A DNA stretch of 7,910 nucleotides, taken from NCBI GenBank assembly GCA_020718925.1, contig DYRC01000191.1:1-7910 (forward strand), read 5' to 3'. The position numbers were made by a program, and so were the translations under genes. The notes beneath the pieces are model-generated. The model was not told the origin of the DNA. It made no database searches and was given only the letters and a program-made list of their open reading frames with translations. This document shows, piece after piece, positions 1-5,785 of the stretch. The DNA comes from Desulfonema limicola (GTDB lineage Bacteria > Desulfobacterota > Desulfobacteria > Desulfobacterales > DYRC01). Within the stretch, counting starts at the first letter, position 1. Every line of letters starts with the position of its first letter.

Positions 1-152
1 TTCTGATCGAAAGGTTCAGAGGAATACCGGCGCGGATACTTGAGCATCTCAGAGTTATGCAGAACCCGGATGTGCTGAAAGTGCTGCACCGGCAGGTATT
101 GAAATGTCAGAATATTGCAGAATTCGAAGCTGTTATGAATCAGGTATTGTAG
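1..152 (+). CDS. C-terminal fragment of an unidentified protein (possibly Rpn/PD-(D/E)XK-type)
   Basis: An open frame runs from the left edge (frame starting at base 3) to a TAG at 150-152 and gives 49 residues. The fragment reads as a compact helical tail with the pattern LxxLHRQxLKCQxIxEFExxMxxVL. This tail resembles, from memory, the C-termini of Rpn-family (recombination-promoting nuclease/putative transposase) and related hypothetical proteins common in sulfate reducers and cyanobacteria, where a conserved L-x-RQ segment is followed by an E-F helix. No catalytic motif is visible because the body of the gene is outside the window, so the family assignment is inference. The frame ends just before an AAGGAG Shine-Dalgarno-like sequence (154-159) belonging to the next, broken gene. 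Confidence 0.5.
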   Translation, partial: LIERFRGIPARILEHLRVMQNPDVLKVLHRQVLKCQNIAEFEAVMNQVL

Positions 153-153
153 C

Positions 154-170
154 AAGGAGAGTTTTCAACG
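154..170 (+). promoter_or_regulatory. Shine-Dalgarno followed by ACG where a start codon is expected
   Basis: AAGGAG at 154-159 is followed after 8 nt by ACG (168-170), in frame with AAA AAA ATG and the signal-peptide-like segment. The first available ATG (177-179) is 17 nt from the Shine-Dalgarno, too far for efficient initiation. The simplest reading is that an original ATG at 168 mutated to ACG as the outer-membrane protein gene decayed. Confidence 0.45.
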
Positions 171-519
171 AAAAAAATGTTCAGGGTTTCGGTAATTGTT
201 TTGGCATCTGATTGCCATTGCTCCTGTGGCAAGAGCCATGGGCGGCGTGGGAGTTGCCGCAGGATGCCATCAGCGCGGTATTTGCCAATCCGGGCAGCCA
301 TGTGCTTCGGTCATTACTGACCGTCTTCCCAGTTTGCTTTTGCCGGGACATTGTTTAGCCCAAGGTCAAGGCTCACAGAACGGCACTGCTTTTTCAGCGG
401 ACGGTGAGAATAAAGTGTACAGCATTCCGGCAATCGGATCATCCGCTGATCTGCCGGTATTTTGCCAGCATGGTGTGCAAGGGCGGCAGCCTCAAGCATA
501 TAGATATGGAACGGGTTGA
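168..519 (+). pseudogene. Decayed FadL/OmpP1-like outer-membrane protein, N-terminal remnant
   Basis: No single frame gives a sensible protein here, but a coherent N-terminus appears when frames are joined. The pieces are KKMFRVSVIVLA (168-206), then LIAIAPVARAMGGVGVAA (208-261), then PQDAISAVFANP (257-292), then AAMCFGHY-stop-PSSQFAFAGTLFSP (294-361), then PKVKA (359-373), then DGENKVYSIPAIG (400-438). The first two pieces form a signal peptide ending in ARA. The rest matches my memory of the start of FadL/OmpP1 long-chain-fatty-acid-type porins of sulfate reducers (AMGGVGVA, DAISAVFANPAAM, FAGTLF, KVYxIPAIG). I count at least five frame changes plus an in-frame TGA at 318-320. FadL-type barrels are usually over 400 residues, so most of the gene is also missing. 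A 107-codon frame at 196-519 crosses the region but is only one of the pieces. Pseudogene status is fairly secure; family identity comes from recalled motifs. Confidence 0.65.
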
Positions 520-543
520 ATTTAATACGGCGCGGACTGGCTG

Positions 544-678
544 ATGATTGACGATATCAATTTTATGAAAAAAAGAAACTTACCTTTTGAAAATCTGAGC
601 AGACTGTATCATTATTATAAAATCGTGTTGAATGGCAGACCGAATGAAAAATTTGAATGGTTACTTAGCGAATGTTGA
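544..678 (+). CDS. Small hypothetical protein (44 aa) or C-terminal remnant
   Basis: The frame is open from 526 (after TAA at 523-525) to the TGA at 676-678. The first ATG, at 544, gives 44 residues beginning MIDDINFMKK and ending FEWLLSEC; a second in-frame ATG lies at 565. Composition is protein-like (aromatic, helical, LPFENLSRLYHYY in the middle). No Shine-Dalgarno precedes either ATG, and the residues before 544 (YGADWL) also read naturally, so this may be the tail of a longer gene whose front was lost. Its stop overlaps the start of the next small frame by 7 nt (672-678). I recognise no family. It could be noise, but it keeps a clean frame right next to decayed sequence. Confidence 0.35.
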   Translation: MIDDINFMKKRNLPFENLSRLYHYYKIVLNGRPNEKFEWLLSEC

Positions 679-851
679 CCCCTGATGATATTTTTGAATT
701 AAAACAAGATATTGAAAATATGGATTTAAAAACTTATAGGCAAGAGATTGAAATGATGTTATCAGTAAACGATAGTGTGTTGAATGTGCAGAAGATGATT
801 TCTGACGCATGTAAACGGCTGAAAAATCATATTTCGGATTTAAAAGGGTAA
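672..851 (+). CDS. Small hypothetical protein (59 aa) immediately upstream of topA
   Basis: ATG at 672 opens a 59-residue frame ending with TAA at 849-851. The product starts MLTPDDIFELKQDI and is strongly charged, with few prolines or glycines after residue 4 and regularly spaced hydrophobics (MMLSVNDSVLNVQKMI, then RLKNHISDLKG), so it is predicted to be almost all alpha-helical, perhaps a coiled coil. There is one cysteine (C47) and no signal peptide or membrane segment. It overlaps the preceding small frame by 7 nt (ATGTTGA), and its stop lies 3 nt before the GTG of topA, whose ribosome-binding site sits inside its last codons. This arrangement suggests co-transcription and translational coupling with topA. 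I do not recognise the family; a helical adaptor or chaperone-like protein is possible but unsupported. Confidence 0.55.
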   Translation: MLTPDDIFELKQDIENMDLKTYRQEIEMMLSVNDSVLNVQKMISDACKRLKNHISDLKG

Positions 852-854
852 GTT

Positions 855-3119
855 GTGAGCAAATCATTAGTTGTTGTCGAATCTCCTACAAAAGTCAAAA
901 CCATTAAGAAATATCTCGGCGCGGATTATAATGTTGCCGCAACAGTCGGACATATCAAGGATTTACCTGAAAAGGAAATCGGCATTGATATTGAAAACGA
1001 CTTTACGCCGGAGTATAATCTGATTCCCGGAAAGCAGAGGGTTATTACCGAGTTGAAAAAGGCTGCGGGCGATGCTGAGAATATTTATCTCGCGCCTGAC
1101 CCGGATCGGGAAGGCGAGGCAATTGCATGGCATACTTCGGAAATCCTGAAGAAAAAGGGAAGAAAATTCCATCGGGTGCTGTTTCATGAACTCACCGGAC
1201 ATGCGATTCGGGAAGCCATGTCATCTCCGCAGGAACTTAATCCGCATAAATTCGAGGCACAGCAGGCTCGCCGGATTCTGGATCGGCTGGTGGGCTATCA
1301 GATTTCGCCGCTCTTGTGGAAAAAAGTCAGGATGGGCTTGAGCGCGGGACGGGTTCAATCCGTGGCTGTTCGGATTATCTGCGAAAGAGAACGGGACATT
1401 CAGGCGTTTGTTTCTGAAGAATACTGGTCAATTGCCGCGCATCTTGACGCAGAGTCTCCGCCGCGTCTTATTGCCAAGCTTGCCAAAAAAAATGGCAAAA
1501 AGATTCATATTCCCAACGAAGATACCGCTCAGTCTGTCTTGAAAGAGATGGCAGGGGCGCCGGCAGTGATTGAAAAAATTACCAGAAAAACCACGCGCCG
1601 CAATCCTTCCCCGCCGTTTACGACCAGCAAGCTTCAGCAGGAGGCTATCCGAAAGCTGCGATTTTCCGCCAAAGCCACGATGAGCGTGGCACAGCAGCTT
1701 TATGAAGGCATTGACATCAAAGGTGAGCCGGTAGGATTGATTACCTATATGAGAACCGACTCAACCCGCATTGCTCAGGAAGCGGCTGAAGAAGCGATTC
1801 AACTGATTCGGGAGCGGTTCGGAACTGAGTATGGCATTGAAAAGCCCCGTTTTTTCAAAAACCGCAAAAAAGTTCAGGACGCGCATGAAGCCATCCGTCC
1901 GACATCCGTGTATTATACGCCGGATGAGGTTGCGCCGTATCTTTCCCATGATCAGTTGGCATTATATCGCCTGATTTGGCAGCGATTTGTAGCGTCTCAG
2001 ATGCAGCAGGCATTGATTGATCAGACTTCGGTATCGGTTAAAATCGGTGATTACGGATTCAATGCCAGCGGGTCTATCATAAAATTTTCCGGTTTTATGG
2101 TGCTGTATATGTCTGAAGATGAAACAGAGCAGAACAAAGAAGAGCAGCTGCCTGATTTATCCGAAGGGCATGTTTTAAAAATTGCTCAGTTTGAACCAAA
2201 GCAGCATTTTACCATGCCGCCGCCGCGATTTTCAGAAGCGTCACTCGTCAAAGAACTTGAAGAAAACGGCATCGGACGCCCCAGCACTTATGCAACGATT
2301 TTGTCCACCATTCGGGAAAAAGGTTATGTGGAATGGGTGAAGGGCTATTTCCGCCCCAGTGAATTGGGCTTTATTGTCAATGATCTGATTGTCAAAAGCT
2401 TTCCTGATGTCATGGACATCGAATTTACTGCCAAAATGGAAGATAATCTGGATCGGGTGGAATCTGCGGAAGCCCAATCTTCGGAAATATTGAGCCAGTT
2501 TTACGCGCCGTTCAAAAGAGAACTCGATCTTGCCGCAGAGCAGATGCAGAGCATGAAAGGCGTGGGCTTTCCTACGGAACTGACTTGTCCTGAATGCAGT
2601 AAAATCCTGCATATCAAACTGGGAAAAAACGGGCATTTCATCGCCTGCTCCGGCTATCCCGAATGTTCTTATACCCGCAATTATGTCAGAGATGAAAAGG
2701 GAAATATTTCGATTATCGAACCGCCGCCGGATGAAATCTCGGATAAAGTCTGTGAAAAATGCGGCAAGCCGATGCTGCTCAAACAAGGCAAATACGGAAA
2801 GTTTCTTGCGTGCAGCGGCTATCCTGAATGCAAAAACGCACAATCCCTAAATTCAGGCAATGGTAACGGACTGTCCACCGGCGTCAGATGTCCCAAAGAC
2901 GGCTGTGATGGTGAAATTGTTCAGAAAACCTCTAAGCGCGGTAAAATTTTCTACGGATGTCTTAGGTATCCTGACTGTGATTTTGCAATCTGGGATAAGC
3001 CGGTCAATAAAGAATGCCCTGACTGCGGCGCAAAATTTCTGGTGGAAAAAACCAGCAAAAAAGAGGGAACATTTTTTGCCTGCGCTGATAAAGGATGCTC
3101 TTTCAAAGAAAGCGCGTAA
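855..3119 (+). CDS. topA: DNA topoisomerase I (type IA), omega protein
   Basis: This 754-residue enzyme relaxes negatively supercoiled DNA by cutting one strand through a 5'-phosphotyrosine link, passing the other strand and resealing; it acts on the chromosome in the cytoplasm. The TOPRIM domain fills about the first 150 residues, with E9 in VVVESPTK and the metal-binding DxDxE as D82, D84 and E86 in APDPDREGE. The catalytic tyrosine is Y298 in GLITYMRTDS. Further type IA hallmarks are SAGRVQSVAVR (163-173), DAHEAIRPT (342-350) and ENGIGRPSTYATI (470-482). The C-terminus carries four tetracysteine zinc segments: C578/581/598/604, C633/636/653/659, C679/684/702/708 and C721/724/743/748. Length and architecture are normal and nothing is missing. 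The GTG at 855 is chosen because AAAAGGG (842-848) lies 6 nt upstream and the next residues match the family start. The gene is intact and probably transcribed with the small frames before it. Confidence 0.98.
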   Translation: MSKSLVVVESPTKVKTIKKYLGADYNVAATVGHIKDLPEKEIGIDIENDFTPEYNLIPGKQRVITELKKAAGDAENIYLAPDPDREGEAIAWHTSEILKKKGRKFHRVLFHELTGHAIREAMSSPQELNPHKFEAQQARRILDRLVGYQISPLLWKKVRMGLSAGRVQSVAVRIICERERDIQAFVSEEYWSIAAHLDAESPPRLIAKLAKKNGKKIHIPNEDTAQSVLKEMAGAPAVIEKITRKTTRRNPSPPFTTSKLQQEAIRKLRFSAKATMSVAQQLYEGIDIKGEPVGLITYMRTDSTRIAQEAAEEAIQLIRERFGTEYGIEKPRFFKNRKKVQDAHEAIRPTSVYYTPDEVAPYLSHDQLALYRLIWQRFVASQMQQALIDQTSVSVKIGDYGFNASGSIIKFSGFMVLYMSEDETEQNKEEQLPDLSEGHVLKIAQFEPKQHFTMPPPRFSEASLVKELEENGIGRPSTYATILSTIREKGYVEWVKGYFRPSELGFIVNDLIVKSFPDVMDIEFTAKMEDNLDRVESAEAQSSEILSQFYAPFKRELDLAAEQMQSMKGVGFPTELTCPECSKILHIKLGKNGHFIACSGYPECSYTRNYVRDEKGNISIIEPPPDEISDKVCEKCGKPMLLKQGKYGKFLACSGYPECKNAQSLNSGNGNGLSTGVRCPKDGCDGEIVQKTSKRGKIFYGCLRYPDCDFAIWDKPVNKECPDCGAKFLVEKTSKKEGTFFACADKGCSFKESA

Positions 3120-3124
3120 ATAAA

Positions 3125-3217
3125 AACCCCCAACCCCTCCCCGAAACGGAGAGGGGAGTAGTAATGATGTCTCCCCCTTCCCTTTCAGGGAAGGGGGCCG
3201 GGGGGTTAGGTGGGGTT
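3125..3217. repeat. Nested GC-rich palindromic intergenic repeat, probable bidirectional terminator
   Basis: About 93 bp between the convergent topA and flippase-like genes. The outer ends are imperfect inverted repeats: AACCCCCAACCCC at 3125-3137 faces GGGGTTAGGTGGGGTT at 3202-3217. Inside are a smaller hairpin (CTCCCC 3137-3142 with GGGGAG 3153-3158) and a perfect 10-bp hairpin (CCCCCTTCCC 3173-3182, loop TTTCA, GGGAAGGGGG 3188-3197). Elements with CCCCTAACCCC-like ends and internal CCCTTCCC/GGGAAGGG arms recur in many deltaproteobacterial and cyanobacterial intergenic regions, so this is probably one copy of a dispersed, non-coding, MITE-like family. There is no uridine-rich tail on the topA side, so termination may rely on the hairpins alone. 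Bases 3218-3321 after it hold nothing I can identify. Confidence 0.7.
3173..3197. terminator. Perfect 10-bp hairpin between convergent genes
   Basis: CCCCCTTCCC and GGGAAGGGGG flank a 5-nt loop (TTTCA). The stem is perfect and very GC-rich and lies between two convergent stop codons, where a transcription stop for either strand is expected. No T-run follows closely on either side, so intrinsic (Rho-independent) activity is uncertain. Confidence 0.4.
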
Positions 3218-3321
3218 GAAAGCGATTTGGTATGAAATGCCGCAAAAAACACTCCTGCTCAAAACTGATATGTACGATTTTCAGGAAGAATGACAATCCG
3301 TCGTTTATTTAATTTATGCAA

Positions 3322-4383
3322 TCAGGCATGTTTATACGACACCTGCCACACATTCACGCCGCTTGTCATGGCAGAGCCTAATCCGATAAGAATCACCGGA
3401 AAAATCTGAACTGCATGATTGACCAGCGTGTATCCGGCTGCATCTTTAGCCGCCACGCCGAACAGCGTCAACGCAAATACGCCGCCCGCTTCCCAAACGC
3501 CCCAGAATCCCGGCACAGAAGGCAATGCCACAAAAAAGCAGATCATCACCATCACCGCCCCGATTTGCATCATGGACAATTCAATGCCCGGACATCCGAG
3601 GCTCATCAGATAATATGACACCACCTGAACGCTCCATACCAGAAACGTATAAATCAGGCAAATCAGAAATCGCTTGGGCTGCCTGACCAGCGTAAAGCCG
3701 GATGCGATATTTTCCACGATTTTAATCATAAATGAGCAGATTTTCAAAGCTTTGGGCTGGAATGCCGATGATTCTGAAAAGCGATTCGGAATAGCTGTCA
3801 GAATGCCAATCATCATCTGCCGGATTTTGGGAATAATGAACATAATCATGCCGATAATCATAACCACCAGCAGTTTCACCATCCCACTGGCAATTTTTTC
3901 CAGCGTGTCTTTATTCAGATGGTAATTTCCGAACACCATATCCAGATTGGGATCAATTTTCACTGCGCCCAGAATGTATGCAAACAGGATAATCAGAAAA
4001 AGCAAGTCCAGCATTCGTTCGGCAGCAACGGTGGTCAGTCCGGTGGAAAACGGAACCTGCTCCTGCTTTTGCAAGATAATCGGTCTTGCGATTTCACCGG
4101 CTCTGCCCGGCAAAATGAAATTAAGCATAAATCCGATAGCCAGCGGATGAAATGCCTGCCGGAAATTGATGGGATATGACGCGCCGACAATTTCCTGCCA
4201 TCGCGCCGCTCTTAAAATTAATGAAATTGCCGTAAGCACAACTGTCGGAAATATCCACATATAATTGACGGATTTGATGTACAGGGCAAGTTCCGCAAAC
4301 GGGACGTTTCTGAGTGCCAGATACAGGGCAGCAGCAGACAGGCACACACTCAGCAGAAAAGAAATAATCGTTTTTTTTTTCAT
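3322..4383 (-). CDS. Flippase-like integral membrane protein (LPG synthase TM / UPF0104 family)
   Basis: This 353-residue protein is very hydrophobic, with about seven or eight membrane segments (around residues 5-24, 42-60, 80-92, 124-140, 170-184, 239-260, 273-290, 296-311 and 322-340) and a charged cytoplasmic-type loop near 195-215. Motifs of the lysylphosphatidylglycerol synthase transmembrane family (PF03706/TIGR00374) are present: NFILPGRAGEIAR (88-100), AERMLD (121-126) and LPSVPGFWGVWEAGG (287-301). There is no soluble aminoacyl-transferase domain, so it is not a full MprF. Stand-alone members are usually annotated as flippase-like and are thought to handle lipids or lipid-linked sugars in the inner membrane; the actual substrate is unknown. 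The ATG at 4383 starts MKKKTIISFLL and is followed at once by a run of ten A. No good Shine-Dalgarno precedes it, and the upstream sequence is a truncated pseudogene, so expression signals may have been disturbed. Confidence 0.88.
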   Translation of the reverse strand: MKKKTIISFLLSVCLSAAALYLALRNVPFAELALYIKSVNYMWIFPTVVLTAISLILRAARWQEIVGASYPINFRQAFHPLAIGFMLNFILPGRAGEIARPIILQKQEQVPFSTGLTTVAAERMLDLLFLIILFAYILGAVKIDPNLDMVFGNYHLNKDTLEKIASGMVKLLVVMIIGMIMFIIPKIRQMMIGILTAIPNRFSESSAFQPKALKICSFMIKIVENIASGFTLVRQPKRFLICLIYTFLVWSVQVVSYYLMSLGCPGIELSMMQIGAVMVMICFFVALPSVPGFWGVWEAGGVFALTLFGVAAKDAAGYTLVNHAVQIFPVILIGLGSAMTSGVNVWQVSYKHA

Positions 4384-4398
4384 GAGAAATTTTTACAT

Positions 4399-4639
4399 TC
4401 AAGTCATGTTAAGCCCGTGATGGCAATATTTATCATAAAGCTTAACCAATTCAGGTAGTTCTTTACGACATGGGGGCGCACCATGATGCCATCATCACCA
4501 TCAGGCGTGGTCCGTCATTTGCGCTCATCAGCTTATTCAGTCCGGCGATGTCTGTTTCTTCAATCTGAATCCGGGTATGTGCCGAAGATAAGGCTGTAAA
4601 GATGATGATAAAAATAATCAGGATAGTTTTTGGTTTCAT
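4399..4639 (-). pseudogene. Frameshifted, truncated TlpA/thioredoxin-like protein with signal peptide
   Basis: From ATG at 4637-4639 the frame reads MKPKTILIIFIIIFTALSSA (a signal peptide or membrane anchor), continues to LMVMMASWCAP, then stops after MS. Removing one base from the run of five G (plus strand, 4472-4476) restores WCAPCRKELPELVKLYDKY and then GLNMT before TGA (4399-4401). WCAPC-R-KE-P-L is the active-site region of TlpA/ResA-like periplasmic thiol-disulfide oxidoreductases. A working protein of this family needs about 70 to 90 further residues, which are absent: only 15 nt separate this TGA from the flippase gene. The gene therefore carries a frameshift in its CxxC motif and has lost its thioredoxin C-terminus. 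The start codon lies just past the ferredoxin terminator and has only a weak GAG Shine-Dalgarno. A sequencing error could explain the frameshift but not the truncation. Confidence 0.75.
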
Positions 4640-4651
4640 AGATAGGCTCAA

Positions 4652-4697
4652 AACAAAAAAGCCATTCCCCGGTTGACAGTCCGGGGAAGGCTTTGTT
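4652..4697 (-). terminator. Rho-independent terminator of the ferredoxin gene
   Basis: Read on the minus strand, AAAGCCTTCCCCGG (4681-4694) pairs with CCGGGGAATGGCTTT (4658-4672) around an 8-nt loop, giving a 14-bp stem with one bulged base. A T-rich tail (TTTTTTGTTTT) follows. It begins about 13 nt after the ferredoxin stop codon, the classic position for an intrinsic terminator. Confidence 0.9.
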
Positions 4698-4707
4698 AAA
4701 AAACCGC

Positions 4708-4896
4708 TTAGAGTTCCTCGACCGTGATTGCGCCTGCCTCGCATACTTCAACGCAGGACTCGCAGCCCAGACATTCGTCTTCGTTCACCGGAACAGACTT
4801 TTCACCCTGCATCTCAAATACTTCTACGGGGCAAACATCTACGCATTCTTCGCATCCTACACATTTGTCTTCATCAACAGTGGGTTTGAACGCCAT
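4708..4896 (-). CDS. 2[4Fe-4S] bacterial-type ferredoxin
   Basis: This 62-residue acidic protein is a low-potential cytoplasmic electron carrier. It has two 4Fe-4S motifs: C12-x2-C15-x2-C18-x3-C22-P and C42-x2-C45-x2-C48-x3-C52-E. The last cysteine of each set completes the other cluster, as in clostridial-type ferredoxins. The usual proline after the second motif is replaced by E53, and the body is rich in Glu/Asp (for example VDEDK and NEDECLGCESC). In anaerobes such proteins serve pyruvate:ferredoxin oxidoreductase, hydrogenases or Rnf-type complexes; the partner cannot be told from this locus. AAAGGAG (4907-4913 on the opposite strand) lies 10 nt before the ATG at 4896. The gene has its own candidate promoter and terminator and looks monocistronic, consistent with strong independent expression. 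Confidence 0.96.
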   Translation of the reverse strand: MAFKPTVDEDKCVGCEECVDVCPVEVFEMQGEKSVPVNEDECLGCESCVEVCEAGAITVEEL

Positions 4897-4973
4897 TTAA
4901 AAAAATCTCCTTTCAGCATAAAATAGAATTGTTGCATTAAGCCAACTTTGTTTTCAAGGTATCGGGCAAATTC

Positions 4974-5000
4974 CTTATACCAATTGAAAGAGCGAGTCAA
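4974..5000 (-). promoter_or_regulatory. Candidate sigma-70 promoter for the ferredoxin gene
   Basis: On the minus strand TTGACT (plus 4995-5000) is followed after 15 nt by TATAAG (plus 4974-4979), preceded by TGG, which fits an extended -10 (TGn). The 15-nt spacer is short, but the extended -10 could compensate. Transcription would start near 4967 and leave a leader of roughly 70 nt before the ATG at 4896. The call comes from motif reading only. Confidence 0.45.
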
Positions 5001-5042
5001 GCCTTCTTGTCATTTTTACAGATAAAAAATTACATTTTATTC

Positions 5043-5055
5043 GATAAGGCTTATC
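5043..5055. other. Short palindrome GATAAGGCTTATC
   Basis: A 13-bp palindrome (six-base arms around a central G) lies about 10 nt downstream of the acyltransferase stop and upstream of the ferredoxin promoter candidate. It could be a weak hairpin for the end of the acyltransferase transcript (on the minus strand a T-run lies about 20 nt beyond) or a protein-binding site. Neither role is established. Confidence 0.25.
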
Positions 5056-5065
5056 AACATTAGCG

Positions 5066-5785
5066 TTATTCTCCGCGCTTTGGAAAAAATAAATATCTGA
5101 GCCAATGGAAAAAATCATTATCTTTCAGCATCGCCCGATCAATCAGATCAAACTCATGGGACAATTTTGCCGGATCTGCCAGCCATTGGGAACGGGTGGT
5201 GATTTTTTCATCCGGATCAAGCATTTTGACAACCTGCGCCGGATTTCCTGCGGCAATGCTGTTTGCGGGAACGTCTTTGGTAACCACCGCGCTTGCGCCG
5301 ATAATGCTGTTTTTTCCGATATGAACCCCTTTGCAGATCGTCGCCCGATCTCCGATCCACACATTTTCGTCAATATGCACCGGCGCTGATTTTCCGATGG
5401 ACGCCCGGTTGTAAATATCGTGCCAATCCGCATCCGTGATATAGGCATCGCTGGCAATCATGCAGTTATCGGCAATAAAAATGCCGGATGCCGCGCCCAT
5501 CCGGACGCCGGGGCAAATCAGGCAATAGCTTCCGATATGAATGCGCCCGTTTCCTTCAAAATTCGACCAGACAGACAACCGCACCCGCTTGTCCGGCGCG
5601 GCAATCACGGTGGCATAATCGCCCAAAGTTACGGGACCGCCGAAAATTTCCACATACCAGGGCTTCATCACATGCGCCCCTTTTCCCAGATGCTCAAACT
5701 GAGGGCGCAGAAAATGCCGGACATAGAGCTTTTCCAATCGCTGATACAGCTTTTTGATTGAATAGGGGCGGTGATCTCGTCTCAT
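5066..5785 (-). CDS. Left-handed beta-helix (hexapeptide repeat) acyltransferase
   Basis: A 239-residue protein of the LpxA/WbbJ/maltose-acetyltransferase-like superfamily, which moves an acetyl or other acyl group from acyl-CoA (or ACP) to a hydroxyl or amino group on a sugar or similar acceptor. Hexapeptide repeats run from about residue 45 to 170 (VTLGDYATV, IHIGSYCLICPGV, IFIADNCMIASDAYI, VHIDENVWIGDRATI, VHIGKNSIIGASAVV). The loop DADWHDIYNR (118-127) supplies a likely catalytic histidine, H122. SIAAGNPAQVVK (176-187) is the typical acyl-CoA-binding end. The N-terminal 40 residues are basic and helical, without a signal peptide, so it is probably cytoplasmic or peripherally membrane-associated. 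The ATG overlaps the stop of the upstream gene as ATGA (4 nt) and has no strong Shine-Dalgarno, indicating translational coupling. The acceptor is unknown; the partner gene suggests a joint role in a glycan or lipid pathway. Confidence 0.9.
   Translation of the reverse strand: MRRDHRPYSIKKLYQRLEKLYVRHFLRPQFEHLGKGAHVMKPWYVEIFGGPVTLGDYATVIAAPDKRVRLSVWSNFEGNGRIHIGSYCLICPGVRMGAASGIFIADNCMIASDAYITDADWHDIYNRASIGKSAPVHIDENVWIGDRATICKGVHIGKNSIIGASAVVTKDVPANSIAAGNPAQVVKMLDPDEKITTRSQWLADPAKLSHEFDLIDRAMLKDNDFFHWLRYLFFPKRGE

Noticed and set aside
314..499. 61-codon open frame on the minus strand
   Set aside because: It lies antisense to the pseudogene, shows no recognisable motifs and has no ribosome-binding site that I could identify.
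196..519. 107-codon open frame on the plus strand
   Set aside because: It starts at TTG with no Shine-Dalgarno and only parts of it match the reconstructed outer-membrane protein; it is a by-product of the decayed gene.
675..703. Possible promoter TTGACC - 17 nt - ATTAAA before topA
   Set aside because: The -10 matches the consensus poorly and the site lies inside a small coding frame; too weak to call.
2241..2843. 200-codon open frame on the minus strand
   Set aside because: It is entirely antisense to the catalytic and zinc-binding part of topA and has no motif of its own; the length follows from topA codon usage.
2853..3296. 147-codon open frame on the minus strand
   Set aside because: It runs antisense through the palindromic repeat and the topA end; the repeat translates to low-complexity proline/serine/glycine-rich sequence.
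3218..3321. Possible short coding remnant after the palindromic repeat (about 24 codons, plus strand)
   Set aside because: A short open stretch ends in TGA near 3293 but has no start signal and no recognisable sequence.
4121..4402. 93-codon minus-strand frame overlapping the flippase start
   Set aside because: It is out of frame with the well-supported membrane protein and has no family features.
4463..4744. 93-codon minus-strand frame starting inside the ferredoxin gene
   Set aside because: The first 35 codons cross the ferredoxin end and its terminator; the true start of the TlpA-like remnant is the internal ATG at 4639.
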